In this document: one piece after another, positions 35,881-44,817 of the stretch
Numbering within the stretch: the first letter of the stretch is position 1
How the letters are laid out: the number at the start of each line of letters is the position of its first letter
DNA from: an uncultured Alphaproteobacteria bacterium
GTDB taxonomy: Bacteria; Pseudomonadota; Alphaproteobacteria; Thalassobaculales; Thalassobaculaceae
Reading direction: 5' to 3'
NCBI GenBank assembly: GCA_902589475.1
Contig: CACITD010000012.1
Location: 1-53,820, forward strand
DNA length: 53,820 nt
Notes under the pieces: model-generated
What the model saw: the letters and a program-made list of their open reading frames with translations, nothing else
Told to the model about the DNA's origin: nothing
The model's database searches: none
Made by a program: the position numbers and the translations under genes

Positions 35881-37053
35881 ATGCCGATTTACAACCGAAT
35901 TGCCGATTTTCATGAGGAGCTAATTGCTACTCGACGCGATATCCACGCACACCCCGAATTAGGTTTTGAAGAACACAGGACATCTGATTTGGTAGCGCAA
36001 CAACTTGAGTCATGGGGAATCGAGGTGCATCGTAATATCGCCACTACGGGCGTTGTCGGCGTACTTAAAGGATCGGGCAATAGCGAACGTTCTATAGGTC
36101 TTAGAGCTGACATGGATGCGCTTCCTATGGACGAAGAAGGCACTCCTGAACATCGTTCAAAGAACGCTGGCAAAATGCATGCCTGTGGCCATGATGGGCA
36201 CACCACTATGCTACTTGGCGCGGCTAGGTATCTAGCGGAAACCAGAAACTTTGATGGAACAGTACACTTTATATTTCAGCCCGCTGAGGAAGGCGGCGGT
36301 GGCGGCCGAGTAATGGTTGAAGAAGGTCTATTCGATAAGTTTGAATGTGATACTGTCTGGGGCATGCACAATTCTCCCAACCTACCTGCTGGAACATTAG
36401 CCATACGCCCTGGCCCCCTAATGGCAGCAGTAGACATGGCAAAAATAACAATAAATGCGCAGGGCTGCCACGCGGCACAACCGCATATGGGAAAAGACCC
36501 AATAGCGGTTGGCGTTCAATTATATACGGCCATCCAAACAATCGTTTCGAGAAATGTTGACCCTATTAAATCCGCAGTTGTAAGCGTTACGATGTTTCAT
36601 GCAGGAAGCGCGCACAACGTAATTGCGCAATCCGCCGAAATGTGTGCTACTATCAGAACTTTTGATCCTGATGTGCGTGTTTTAGTTGAGGAACGCATAA
36701 GAGATTTATGTTTGGGTGTCGAAAAAATGCATGGGGTAGATATTCAGCTTGAGTACGAGCATGGCTACCCTGCCACTGTGAATCATGAAAAAGAGACTAA
36801 ACGTGCGGTAGAAATCGCAAAAGAAGTAGTTGACCCATCGATGATTGACGCAGACATACCTCCAACAATGGGTGGAGAAGACTTCTCTTATATGCTTCAG
36901 GAACGACCTGGAGCCTTTATATGGATAGGTGGCGGCAAAACAGATAATGATCCCGCACTCCACCATCCAAAATACGACTTCAATGATGACGTACTTCCTT
37001 TAGGTGCATCGTATTGGTCCAAACTAGTAGAATCGGAATTACCCAAAAATTAA
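35881..37053 (+). CDS. M20D-family amidohydrolase (hippurate/N-acyl-amino-acid hydrolase type)
   Basis: This 390-residue protein has IHAHPELGFEEHRTSDLV, the metal ligand cluster HACGHDGHTTMLLGAA, the FQPAEEGGGG glutamates and the C-terminal MGGEDFSYM histidine/glutamate region, all of the hippuricase/IAA-amino-acid hydrolase group. The ATG at 35881 is preferred to an upstream GTG at 35851 because AGGA lies seven bases before it. It is divergent from the hydrolase gene, and stands alone 279 bases before the Mo hydroxylase operon. Confidence 0.9.
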   Translation: MPIYNRIADFHEELIATRRDIHAHPELGFEEHRTSDLVAQQLESWGIEVHRNIATTGVVGVLKGSGNSERSIGLRADMDALPMDEEGTPEHRSKNAGKMHACGHDGHTTMLLGAARYLAETRNFDGTVHFIFQPAEEGGGGGRVMVEEGLFDKFECDTVWGMHNSPNLPAGTLAIRPGPLMAAVDMAKITINAQGCHAAQPHMGKDPIAVGVQLYTAIQTIVSRNVDPIKSAVVSVTMFHAGSAHNVIAQSAEMCATIRTFDPDVRVLVEERIRDLCLGVEKMHGVDIQLEYEHGYPATVNHEKETKRAVEIAKEVVDPSMIDADIPPTMGGEDFSYMLQERPGAFIWIGGGKTDNDPALHHPKYDFNDDVLPLGASYWSKLVESELPKN

Positions 37054-37207
37054 TAAATAATAAATAATGAGCAGCGAAACCGAACAGGTGCGACAAGTAG
37101 GTCACTGTTCAAACTAAAATTTATGGCTTAAAACGATCACAGATGGGCTACCTGACATCTATATAGGTTTGCCGGATGCGTAGACGGTAATTCTAGCTCA
37201 AAAAGGT

Positions 37208-37237
37208 TTGTCATTAGTTCAAATAAAATTATATAAT
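37208..37237 (+). promoter_or_regulatory. Putative sigma-70-type promoter of the molybdenum hydroxylase operon
   Basis: TTGTCA (37208-37213) and TATAAT (37232-37237) are separated by 18 bases and lie about 95 bases before the FAD-subunit start. A second TATAAT lies at 37252-37257. The intergenic stretch 37054-37332 holds no gene, and no molybdenum-cofactor riboswitch was recognised; a weak hairpin pairs GGGTG (37266-37270) with CACCC (37294-37298). Confidence 0.4.
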
Positions 37238-37332
37238 GAATGAAAAAGTTCTATAATGGCTTTAGGGGTGTTTGGATATAGATCGTTTCGCTGCACCCGC
37301 GACCATATAAGCCCAAGGGGGAAAAAATTAAA

Positions 37333-38205
37333 ATGGAATCAATCGAATTTCAGAAGCCTGAAACTGTAGACGAAGCAGTTAAGTTACTGCAAGGTGCTGA
37401 CGGCAATGCTAAAATTTTAGCTGGAGGAACTGACCTCCTTGTGCAGCTTCGCGCCCATATGATCGACCCAAGCGTGATTGTGGACATCAAAAGTATAGAT
37501 GAGACGAGAGAGCTAAATAAAAATGCCGATGGAAGTTATACGATTGGCGCGGCCGTAGCAGGTGCAGAAGCACACGAGCGTGGGGATATTACTGCGGACT
37601 GGCCAGGCGTTATAGAAGCTTGGGATTTAATTGGTTCTACACAGATACAAGGTAGAGCATCATTAGGCGGAAACCTATGCAATGCTTCACCAGCTGGCGA
37701 CAGTGTTCCAGCCATGGTTGCTGCTGGTATGACTGCGAACATCGCAGGTCCAGATGGTCGTCGCACGCTTCCTGTAGAGGAGGTTACAGCTGGACCAGGG
37801 AAAACAAATTTAAAAAAGGGCGAATTTATCGTTAGCTTCAATCTACCAGCTAAACCGTCTAACGGAGGTGACGCATACTTACGCTTGATACCACGAACAG
37901 AAATGGACATAGCTGTTGTTGGTTGCGGAGTAGCATTAACACTTGATGACTCGGGGACAGTTACTTCAGCAAAAGTTTCACTTGGCGCAGTTGCAGCTAC
38001 GGTTCTAGTGGTAGAAGATGCTGCAAAAGCAATTATTGGATCGAAACTAGAACCAGAGGCAATGTCTGCTCTTGATGCAGCATGTCAGGCTGCATGCAAA
38101 CCAATAGACGACAAACGAGGGACTGTAGAGTATAGAACTAAAGTTGCAGGTGTACTAGCGCGCAGAGCAGTTAGTATCGCAGCTGAAAGAGCGGGGAAAA
38201 ACTAA
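37333..38205 (+). CDS. Molybdenum hydroxylase FAD subunit (CoxM/XdhB type)
   Basis: The 290-residue protein has the two FAD-binding motifs of the CoxM/XdhB family: AGGTDLLVQLR near residue 36 and SLGGNLCNASPAGD. It passes electrons from the 2Fe-2S subunit to an acceptor. Three genes, FAD, Fe-S and Mo subunits, run in one operon with the FAD gene first, two bases before the next. Subunit assignment is firm; substrate is set by the Mo subunit. Confidence 0.93.
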   Translation: MESIEFQKPETVDEAVKLLQGADGNAKILAGGTDLLVQLRAHMIDPSVIVDIKSIDETRELNKNADGSYTIGAAVAGAEAHERGDITADWPGVIEAWDLIGSTQIQGRASLGGNLCNASPAGDSVPAMVAAGMTANIAGPDGRRTLPVEEVTAGPGKTNLKKGEFIVSFNLPAKPSNGGDAYLRLIPRTEMDIAVVGCGVALTLDDSGTVTSAKVSLGAVAATVLVVEDAAKAIIGSKLEPEAMSALDAACQAACKPIDDKRGTVEYRTKVAGVLARRAVSIAAERAGKN

Positions 38206-38207
38206 TC

Positions 38208-38690
38208 ATGGCTAAACATCATATATCAATGACATTAAATGGCGAACCAACAGAGTTTTTGTGTTCAACGAGACAAACCCTTCTCGATGTTCTCCGGGAC
38301 GAGCTCAATCTTACAGGAAGTAAGGAAGGGTGTGCCTCGGGCGACTGTGGAGCATGCAGTGTGATGGTTGACGACCGCCTTGTATGTGCTTGCTTAGTGC
38401 TTGGTGCTGAGTGTGATGGAAAAACTGTTGAATCAATTGAAGGAATGGCTGACGGTGAGAACCTCCATCCTCTTCAACAAAAGTTTTTGGAAGAAGCAGC
38501 ATTACAGTGCGGAATATGTACACCGGGAGTGTTAGTTGCTGCGAAAGCGCTTCTGGAGCGAAATAACAACCCAACAGAGACAGAGGTTCGGTACTGGTTG
38601 GCAGGGAACTTATGCCGCTGCACTGGCTACGACAAGATTGTCAGAGCTGTGATGAGTACTGCCGCGGACATGAGGGAGAACGCCAAATGA
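38208..38690 (+). CDS. Molybdenum hydroxylase [2Fe-2S] subunit (CoxS/XdhC-type iron-sulfur)
   Basis: The 160-residue protein carries two [2Fe-2S] clusters. The N-terminal plant-type ferredoxin domain has KEGCASGDCGACSVM and a later VCAC; the C-terminal domain has QCGICTPG and CRCTGY. It is the electron-transfer subunit between Mo and FAD. Its stop codon overlaps the next gene's start (ATGA at 38687-38690). Confidence 0.95.
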   Translation: MAKHHISMTLNGEPTEFLCSTRQTLLDVLRDELNLTGSKEGCASGDCGACSVMVDDRLVCACLVLGAECDGKTVESIEGMADGENLHPLQQKFLEEAALQCGICTPGVLVAAKALLERNNNPTETEVRYWLAGNLCRCTGYDKIVRAVMSTAADMRENAK

Positions 38691-40966
38691 GCAGCGATAA
38701 CCGCAAATATAAATGGGTAGGAACTCGCCAAATACGGCCGGATGGGCACGATAAAGTAACAGGCCGAGCCAAATTTGGCTCGGATTTTAGTTTATCAGGT
38801 ATGATCCACGGTCGTGTCCTGAGGAGCCCTCATGCTCACGCTATTATTAAATCAATCGATACGTCAAAAGCTGAAGCTTTGCCAGGTGTTAAGGCTGTTA
38901 TTACATCTAAAGACTTCCAGGAGCAGCCTGCAGAACTAAAAGCGGCTGGAGAAGGAATGATAAACTACCGCGACATGACACGAAATGTTATGGCTCGCGA
39001 GAAAGCTCTTTATGACGGGCACGCCGTAGCTGCGGTAGCCGCTTCAACTGTTGAGGTCGCAGAGGCAGCACTAGAGCTCATTAGTGTCGACTACGAAGTT
39101 CTACCACATGTCATTGACGTTGATGAAGCAATGAAAGAAGGCGCACCAATCCTGCACGAAGAGATGGTGCCATCTGGTATGGAAGTGAATGGTCCAACAA
39201 ATATAGCAAAATTTGTAGAATTTAATCTTGGTGACACAAAAAAAGGATTTGAAGAAGCTGAAGTTGTCATAGAGCGCTCATACAAGACAGAGGCTGTCCA
39301 TCAAGGTTACATTGAACCGCATGCCGTTGTTGCTTCAGTAGCCGAAGACGGGCAAGCGCAGATATGGTGCTGTACCCAGGGACAATTTCAAGTGAGAGCA
39401 TTTGTAGCGCAACTACTTGGAATGCCTGCATCATCGATACGTGTTACACCATCAGAGATCGGTGGTGGTTTTGGCGGAAAAACAGTCGTTTATCTTGAAC
39501 CACTCGCAACACTGCTATCAAAGAAAGCGGGTAAACCAGTCAAAATGATAATGACGCGAGAAGAGGTTTTTAGAGCAAGCGGGCCGACCTCCGGTGGTTC
39601 CATGACTTATAAAATTGGGGCCACCAAAGCCGGTAAAATTACAGCTGTAGAAGCAACAATTAAATTACTCGCAGGAGCATTTGCTGGTGCACCAGCTGGT
39701 CCAGCATGTATGTGCGCCGTCGCACCATACGATATTAAGAACGTTTACGTGAACGGGTACGATGTCGTTGTTAATAGACCAAAAGTAGCTGCCTATAGAG
39801 CCCCTGGCGCCCCAATTTCAGCATTTGGTGCTGAAAGTATTATCGACGAGTTAGCTAAAGAACTCGGCATTGATCCTCTTGAGCTGAGAAAATTAAATGC
39901 GGCTAAAAAGGGAACCCAAGCTGCTTATGGCCCGACGTTTAGAGAAATTGGCTATGAAGAGACGGTTGATATTGCAATGAAGCACGACCACTACAGCGCA
40001 CCGCTTGGGCCGAACCAAGGCCGCGGTGTTGCATCTGGCTTCTGGTTCAATATTGGCGGAGAGTCAAGCGCAACGGTAAATATCAATGAAGATGGAACTG
40101 CTGTTGTGATTTCAGGTAATCCTGATATTGGCGGGTCTCGTGCTTCACTAGCTCTTATGGCTGCAGAAGAATTGGGAATAGACTATGATAAAGTCCGGCC
40201 GATCATCGGTGATACCGCATCCATAGGTTATAACTTCTTAACTGGTGGTTCTCGCGTAACATTCGCTACTGGTTTGGCAGTCGTGGAAGCTGCAAAAGAT
40301 GCCGTTAGGCAGCTGTGTGAGAGAGCAGCTAAAATATGGGAAGTAGATGCTGAGGGTGTTATTTGGGAGAACGGGCATGCTAAGCCAGCAAGTACAAATG
40401 TTGGTGACTTCGAACCGCTTTCACTAGCAAATCTAGCAGCCCAAGCTCCCAAGACTGGCGGCCCAATCTGTGGACACAATGCACAGAATGTTCAAGGCGC
40501 TGGCCCTGGTTTTGCAACGCACATTTGCGATGTTGAAGTCGACCCTGAAACGGGTAGCGTTTCGATATTAAGATACACAGCTATTCAGGATGTAGGCCGC
40601 GCGATCCACCCCTCGTATGTCGAAGGTCAAATACAAGGCGGAGCAGCACAAGGAATTGGCTGGGCGCTAAACGAGGAGTATATCTACAACTCTAAGGGCC
40701 AACTTGATAACCCTGGTTTTCTTGACTACCGAATTCCAGTCGCATCAGATCTTCCAATGATAGACGCCGTTATGGTTGAAGTTCCAAACGACAGGCACCC
40801 ATATGGTGTACGGGGCGTTGGCGAAGTACCCATCGTTCCGCCAATGGCAGCTGTAGCCAATGCAATAGAGAACGCAACAGGTGTCCGAATGTCAGCATTG
40901 CCTATGTCACCTCCGCGACTTCTTGCAGCGCTAGATCAGGCTGATATTAAAGAAGCAGCTGAGTAA
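38687..40966 (+). CDS. Molybdenum hydroxylase large (Mo-pterin) subunit, xanthine-dehydrogenase family
   Basis: The 759-residue protein has the Mo-pterin domains: VTGRAKFGSD at the start, GGGFGGKTVVYLEP, and the active-site glutamate near RGVGEVPIVPP. The active-site loop reads AAYRAPGAPISA; the AYRCSFR loop of form I CO dehydrogenase is absent, so it is not a CO dehydrogenase. It should hydroxylate a heterocycle or aldehyde. The start overlaps the Fe-S subunit stop by four bases. GTG-started MoaD/ThiS-like gene follows after 12 bases. Confidence 0.92.
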   Translation: MSSDNRKYKWVGTRQIRPDGHDKVTGRAKFGSDFSLSGMIHGRVLRSPHAHAIIKSIDTSKAEALPGVKAVITSKDFQEQPAELKAAGEGMINYRDMTRNVMAREKALYDGHAVAAVAASTVEVAEAALELISVDYEVLPHVIDVDEAMKEGAPILHEEMVPSGMEVNGPTNIAKFVEFNLGDTKKGFEEAEVVIERSYKTEAVHQGYIEPHAVVASVAEDGQAQIWCCTQGQFQVRAFVAQLLGMPASSIRVTPSEIGGGFGGKTVVYLEPLATLLSKKAGKPVKMIMTREEVFRASGPTSGGSMTYKIGATKAGKITAVEATIKLLAGAFAGAPAGPACMCAVAPYDIKNVYVNGYDVVVNRPKVAAYRAPGAPISAFGAESIIDELAKELGIDPLELRKLNAAKKGTQAAYGPTFREIGYEETVDIAMKHDHYSAPLGPNQGRGVASGFWFNIGGESSATVNINEDGTAVVISGNPDIGGSRASLALMAAEELGIDYDKVRPIIGDTASIGYNFLTGGSRVTFATGLAVVEAAKDAVRQLCERAAKIWEVDAEGVIWENGHAKPASTNVGDFEPLSLANLAAQAPKTGGPICGHNAQNVQGAGPGFATHICDVEVDPETGSVSILRYTAIQDVGRAIHPSYVEGQIQGGAAQGIGWALNEEYIYNSKGQLDNPGFLDYRIPVASDLPMIDAVMVEVPNDRHPYGVRGVGEVPIVPPMAAVANAIENATGVRMSALPMSPPRLLAALDQADIKEAAE

Positions 40967-40978
40967 GGAGGACCAATC

Positions 40979-41230
40979 GTGGTCCGCGTCTTATTAACTG
41001 ACTCCATTAGTAAATCCTATACTGGTGGAGTCAGTGAATTTGAAATCTTTGTTTCAAACGTAAGACAGTTAATACGTCAATTAGACGAGAAATATCCAGG
41101 TCTCGGGTCGGAGATCAATAACGGGGCCCTCTCCATATCAATTGACGGCGACATCTATCAGGATGCGTTTATAGAAGATTTACAGCCAGACAGCGAAATA
41201 ACGTTTTTACCAAAGATAGGTGGTGGTTAA
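40979..41230 (+). CDS. MoaD/ThiS-family sulfur carrier protein
   Basis: The 83-residue beta-grasp protein ends in IGGG, so the carboxyl terminus is Gly-Gly as in MoaD and ThiS, where it is thiocarboxylated. It starts at GTG with a strong AAGGAGG seven bases before it. It is the last gene of the molybdenum hydroxylase operon. This suggests a dedicated sulfur donor for Mo-cofactor sulfuration or molybdopterin synthesis for this enzyme, though a link to another pathway is possible. Its stop codon is shared with the convergent TauE-family gene. Confidence 0.85.
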   Translation: MVRVLLTDSISKSYTGGVSEFEIFVSNVRQLIRQLDEKYPGLGSEINNGALSISIDGDIYQDAFIEDLQPDSEITFLPKIGGG

Positions 41231-41985
41231 ATCCACTCCAGTTTAATAGTTGCGTTTGCTATAATCCAAATGCCAATCGCAAAGAGAGATATGAAAAACA
41301 GTTTTCTAAACAAGTTTTCATTAATACTCGACCGTACACGCGTTCCTAACCACATTCCAATTAAGGCAGGGATAACCATCGCGCCCGATATAAATACAAA
41401 ATTATAATCTAAAATACCTCTTCCACCAAGGGAAACACCAAGTGATATCGTTGCCACACTGAAGGACATCCCCATTGCTTGAACCAGTGTGTGTCGACCG
41501 AGTTGCATGCTTTGCAAATATAAAATTCCCGGAACAACAAACGTACCTGTCAAACCGGTGCTCACTCCAGTTAATCCACCCATAATTGGATTAAGCCACT
41601 TTTCATTTTCACCCGGTATTGGAATTTTAACCTTCAAAAACCAACTCAAACAATAAAGTAATAAAATGAAGCCTAGTCCCATAGTTAAAATGTTGCTGTC
41701 CGCTATTACTAATATGCCAGTCGAAAACCATGTCAAAGTACATAATGCCAATAGGAATACCCATAGACGTTGAATGAGACCGAATAATCTACCACCCGTC
41801 AGCGCTTGGACGACGTTGGTAATTAAGCTCGGAACAATGAGGATTGCCATAGCTTCTTTTAAGCCCAAAACAGGAACTAAAAGAGCTAATGAAATAGTTG
41901 GCAACCCTAAACCAACGACCCCTTTTACAAATCCAGCAAGCGTATAGACGAGAACGCCATACACAACTACTTCAACGCTTAGCAT
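41227..41985 (-). CDS. TauE/SafE-family membrane transporter
   Basis: This 252-residue membrane protein has about eight hydrophobic segments and the family pattern GFVKGVVGLGLPTIS near the N-terminus and GLTGVSTGLTGTFVVPGILYLQ in the middle (repeat two). TauE/SafE proteins carry sulfite, sulfoacetate or related anions out of the cell. It is convergent with the MoaD-like gene (stop codons overlap by four bases) and divergent from a crotonase. The substrate is not known. Confidence 0.88.
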   Translation of the reverse strand: MLSVEVVVYGVLVYTLAGFVKGVVGLGLPTISLALLVPVLGLKEAMAILIVPSLITNVVQALTGGRLFGLIQRLWVFLLALCTLTWFSTGILVIADSNILTMGLGFILLLYCLSWFLKVKIPIPGENEKWLNPIMGGLTGVSTGLTGTFVVPGILYLQSMQLGRHTLVQAMGMSFSVATISLGVSLGGRGILDYNFVFISGAMVIPALIGMWLGTRVRSSINENLFRKLFFISLFAIGIWIIANATIKLEWI

Positions 41986-42011
41986 AATAAAAACTCTCTA
42001 AACATTTTCAT

Positions 42012-42149
42012 CCGAGAACAAACTACCTTAGAATATTCTCGGTTACTCGACATTAATCTAGCTGACTCACAGTTTCTTGGAATAATCTTTTGTCACAAAA
42101 GACTAAATGTCACAATTTAAATTGGCTTGCCACCTTAACACTAGCCAAT
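42012..42149. promoter_or_regulatory. Cluster of palindromes between tauE-like and crotonase genes
   Basis: In the 200-base divergent intergenic region lie an inverted repeat CCGAGAA/TTCTCGG (42012-42018 and 42036-42042), the 17-base palindrome TCTTTTGTCACAAAAGA (42086-42102, central C), CAATTTAAATTG (42113-42124) and ATTGGC/GCCAAT arms (42121-42126, 42144-42149). The TGTCACA core recurs at 42109-42115. These look like regulator binding sites; no regulator gene is adjacent. Confidence 0.35.
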
Positions 42150-42185
42150 ATCTGACTGTAATTACGTTATAAAGATGAGAGAGAC

Positions 42186-42959
42186 ATGCTTCGTTCAGAA
42201 AGACTAAAAAACATAGAGCTTTTAATACTGGATAGGCCAAACGCTGGTAATTCTATTAGTTCCGAATTAACCATCGCTTTACTAGAAAAACTTGAGCGGC
42301 TGAAATCAGACAACGACTTGCATGCTCTTATAATAACCGGCGCTGGAGACAAGTTTTTTTGTACTGGTGGGGACATAAAGCAATATCAGTTGATAAAAGA
42401 TAAAAAAAGCCTCAATGATCATTTTGATAGAACTCGCTTGGTAATGGACACTTTGGAGGAGCTAGAATGTCCTGTGATTAGCGCCATAAATGGTTACGCC
42501 CTGGGTGGAGGAGCAGAGTTAATTCTCTGCACCGACTACCGACTGGCTATAAAGGGAGCGAAAATAGGTTGGCCACAGGCACGACTTGGAATAATTCCTG
42601 CTTGGAACGGTATCGATCGGCTTGTAAGAGATTGTGGGCCAAGAGTCGCGAGCAACCTGATGTTTACAGGAAAACAGATTGAGGCAGACGAGGCTAAAGT
42701 TCTTGGTTTAATCGACCAAGTGATAGATGACAATAATATCGTTGATGCAGCTCTATCTTATGCAAAGTCGTTAGAGGAAAGTGCACCATTGGCTCTCAAA
42801 GCAACGAAACGTATCATAAAATCATGTTCGAAAATGACAACCGAGGATGTAAGAAAGTTACAGTATGATATTTTCCCTGATTTATGGTTTAGCGCCGATC
42901 ATAAGGAGGCCGAAAAAGCATTTGCAGAAAAAAGAAAGCCAACATTTTCAGGTCGGTAA
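42186..42959 (+). CDS. Enoyl-CoA hydratase/isomerase-family (crotonase) protein
   Basis: The 257-residue crotonase has the oxyanion residues in FFCTGGDIKQY and INGYALGGGAELIL, so the first catalytic glutamate (matching Glu144 of crotonase) is present. The second, in the usual QPE-x-x-LG segment (Glu164), is glutamine: GWPQARLGIIP. Enzymes lacking one of the pair are often isomerases or decarboxylases, not hydratases. Length and C-terminus (FAEKRKPTFSGR) are standard for the family. It begins a region of mixed genes with no clear operon. Confidence 0.85.
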   Translation: MLRSERLKNIELLILDRPNAGNSISSELTIALLEKLERLKSDNDLHALIITGAGDKFFCTGGDIKQYQLIKDKKSLNDHFDRTRLVMDTLEELECPVISAINGYALGGGAELILCTDYRLAIKGAKIGWPQARLGIIPAWNGIDRLVRDCGPRVASNLMFTGKQIEADEAKVLGLIDQVIDDNNIVDAALSYAKSLEESAPLALKATKRIIKSCSKMTTEDVRKLQYDIFPDLWFSADHKEAEKAFAEKRKPTFSGR

Positions 42960-42980
42960 AGCCGCTTTCTCAACCTAAAT

Positions 42981-43307
42981 CTACGCTATCATAGCTTTCG
43001 ACTTATAAAGGCCATCTGTTGGACCAGTAAACATAGTAGCAATCTCAGGATGACCAACAGGCCCATTATCACCGTCTTCAACTAAGTTTTGTTCTGAAAC
43101 ATAAGCAACATAGTAATTTTCAGGATTTTCCGCGAGCAGGTGATAAAAGGGCTGATCTTTCCGAGGCCTTTTGTCGGCAGGGATTGACTGATACCACTCA
43201 TCGGAATTATCAAATTCGGGGTCTACGTCGAATATAACCCCCCGAAAGTCATGTATTCGATGGCGCACTATCGCACCAATGGCAAATTTTGATTCAGCTA
43301 TTTTCAT
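42981..43307 (-). CDS. hspQ: Heat shock protein HspQ
   Basis: HspQ is a small hemimethylated-DNA-binding/YccV-like protein that affects proteolysis. The 108-residue protein has the family core KFAIGAIVRHRIHDFRGVIF, FYHLLAENPEN and VAYVSEQNL. The start at 43305-43307 is preferred over an ATG 30 bases upstream, because E. coli and alphaproteobacterial HspQ begin directly with this segment. It stands alone, convergent with the crotonase gene. Confidence 0.9.
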   Translation of the reverse strand: MKIAESKFAIGAIVRHRIHDFRGVIFDVDPEFDNSDEWYQSIPADKRPRKDQPFYHLLAENPENYYVAYVSEQNLVEDGDNGPVGHPEIATMFTGPTDGLYKSKAMIA

Positions 43308-43493
43308 CACAAGCTCTACTTTCAAATTCGGAGTCATTTATATATTGGCTTTTCCTGCGCTTACGTCCAGTTAAATTTGCATTTAGTTCCTCTATTGTTT
43401 AACTTTTAATTAAAACCCGAGCTCGTATACCCCAAAAACTGATTACATTACTCGAGTTAAAGTTTAATCTTACTAATTAATAGGTTGCGGGTG

Positions 43494-44642
43494 TCACGAA
43501 TCGTTGTATTTCTCTAGTTCAAGACACGCCATTCCTAAATGGTACGCGCTACTGACTGGCATTTTATCTGAAAGTACTTTCCAATCCTGCGTATAGCGTT
43601 CGATCCAGGTACCTGTTTCTTTTAGATAATGCTCCAAAACGGTTTCCAAGCTATTCTTAAGATACATTAAGTTACGCTCATTGGGATATACACAGAGAGC
43701 CTTTATCAGTTCTAAAATAGGCCATAACCGTTTCGAACTTTTCAATATACTCAAATTTGTTGCATTTACTTGGTCAAAAACCCCGTCAAACTCAAAATCC
43801 CAACCAAATTCGAGAGATTTACTCAATATTCTAGCGCCAAGACCTCTCAATTCTGACTGGTTTAATGTCTCAGCCGTCCAGTTTAACAACCAAGCCCATT
43901 CATAGTGGTGGCCAGGTTCAATAATGTGACCAATCTCCTTATCTGGAGAAAAACTATTATTAAGATATTCATGGATGATTAATTTTCTTCTATCTAAAAA
44001 CTTATCGTCAAAAAGTTTCGATAGTGATGCCACTAACGCATTATATTGGCTACTCTCATAACGAGTGCTCAAAGCCAATGCCGCTTCAAGGAGGTGCATA
44101 TGGGGATTTTGCGATCTTTGATTACCTGCCGTATCGGAAAAGTAACGGTTCATTTGCTCTTTATATGACCCATCTGAGCGTAGAAAACGTTGCTGTAGTA
44201 CCGTAATTGTCTTTTCTATCCAGGCTTCGGCCTCATTTTTTTTTATATATTCGGCATAATGTAAAAGACCGAACAGAACAAAAGCATGTGCGTATAAATC
44301 TTTTGTAAAATCTAAAGGCTTGCCATCTAAAGCCACCCTGCTATACCAGCCTCCGTAATCTGCATCCCAAAAGCTGGCTGTTAAATATTCAAATATCTTA
44401 TCGGCCATTCTTTCAAAGGCTTTATCACCAGTCACCCGAGTCCAACGCGAAAAGACAAAAAGTTGTCGGGCATGCACCATTACACGGCGAAAATCTTCCG
44501 GCCCGTTTTCTCCTTGGCTGTCTAAGGTTTCAAATAAACCGCCATACTTCATATCCCAGCCATGCTCTACCAAGAATTGAAGTGTTTTATCGGTGAAAAT
44601 ACGAAAAAAATCATTACTAAGTTTTGTAATTGAAGTATTCAC
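43494..44642 (-). CDS. AGE-family sugar epimerase/isomerase
   Basis: The 382-residue protein has the alpha-barrel pattern of N-acylglucosamine 2-epimerase/YihS-type enzymes: FLVEHGWDMKYGGLFETLD, RVMVHARQLFVFSRW, MHLLEAALAL and EPGHHYEWAWLLNW, the last with the catalytic histidine. It interconverts ketose and aldose or epimers at C2; the sugar is not known. It is divergent from glycerol kinase with 171 bases between. A role in sulfoquinovose or mannose handling cannot be shown. Confidence 0.88.
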   Translation of the reverse strand: MNTSITKLSNDFFRIFTDKTLQFLVEHGWDMKYGGLFETLDSQGENGPEDFRRVMVHARQLFVFSRWTRVTGDKAFERMADKIFEYLTASFWDADYGGWYSRVALDGKPLDFTKDLYAHAFVLFGLLHYAEYIKKNEAEAWIEKTITVLQQRFLRSDGSYKEQMNRYFSDTAGNQRSQNPHMHLLEAALALSTRYESSQYNALVASLSKLFDDKFLDRRKLIIHEYLNNSFSPDKEIGHIIEPGHHYEWAWLLNWTAETLNQSELRGLGARILSKSLEFGWDFEFDGVFDQVNATNLSILKSSKRLWPILELIKALCVYPNERNLMYLKNSLETVLEHYLKETGTWIERYTQDWKVLSDKMPVSSAYHLGMACLELEKYNDS

Positions 44643-44793
44643 ACTAACCTTTATAGAGTTTTTTCAGTAATACCGAAGCCAGCTATTACCGTACCAGATA
44701 GATTATTATTAATATAGGACCTCAATCTGCTTTATTATAAGCTGCCTATTTAAAATATTAAATTAGCTAAGCTATATCCCTGGAGACAACTTT

Positions 44794-44817
44794 ATGCCAA
44801 CAGTTTTAATCCTATGA
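44794..44817 (+). CDS. Putative seven-codon leader peptide coupled to glpK
   Basis: ATG at 44794 starts a seven-codon reading frame (MPTVLIL) ending in TGA at 44815-44817, which overlaps the glpK ATG at 44814. TGGAGA at 44781-44786 is at a normal distance for this ATG (GGAG eight bases before) and too far (about 28 bases) for the glpK ATG. This arrangement suggests glpK translation by coupling to the leader. No protein evidence exists and chance is possible. Confidence 0.35.
   Translation: MPTVLIL

Noticed and set aside
37054-37332. Molybdenum-cofactor riboswitch or small RNA before the Mo hydroxylase operon
   Set aside because: Only a weak five-base-pair stem with a long loop was found and no recognisable conserved core.
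38687-40966. CO dehydrogenase large subunit (CoxL)
   Set aside because: The active-site loop is AYRAPGAP rather than the form I AYRCSFR, and no coxDEF-type accessory genes are near. Xanthine-dehydrogenase-family hydroxylase is the supported call.
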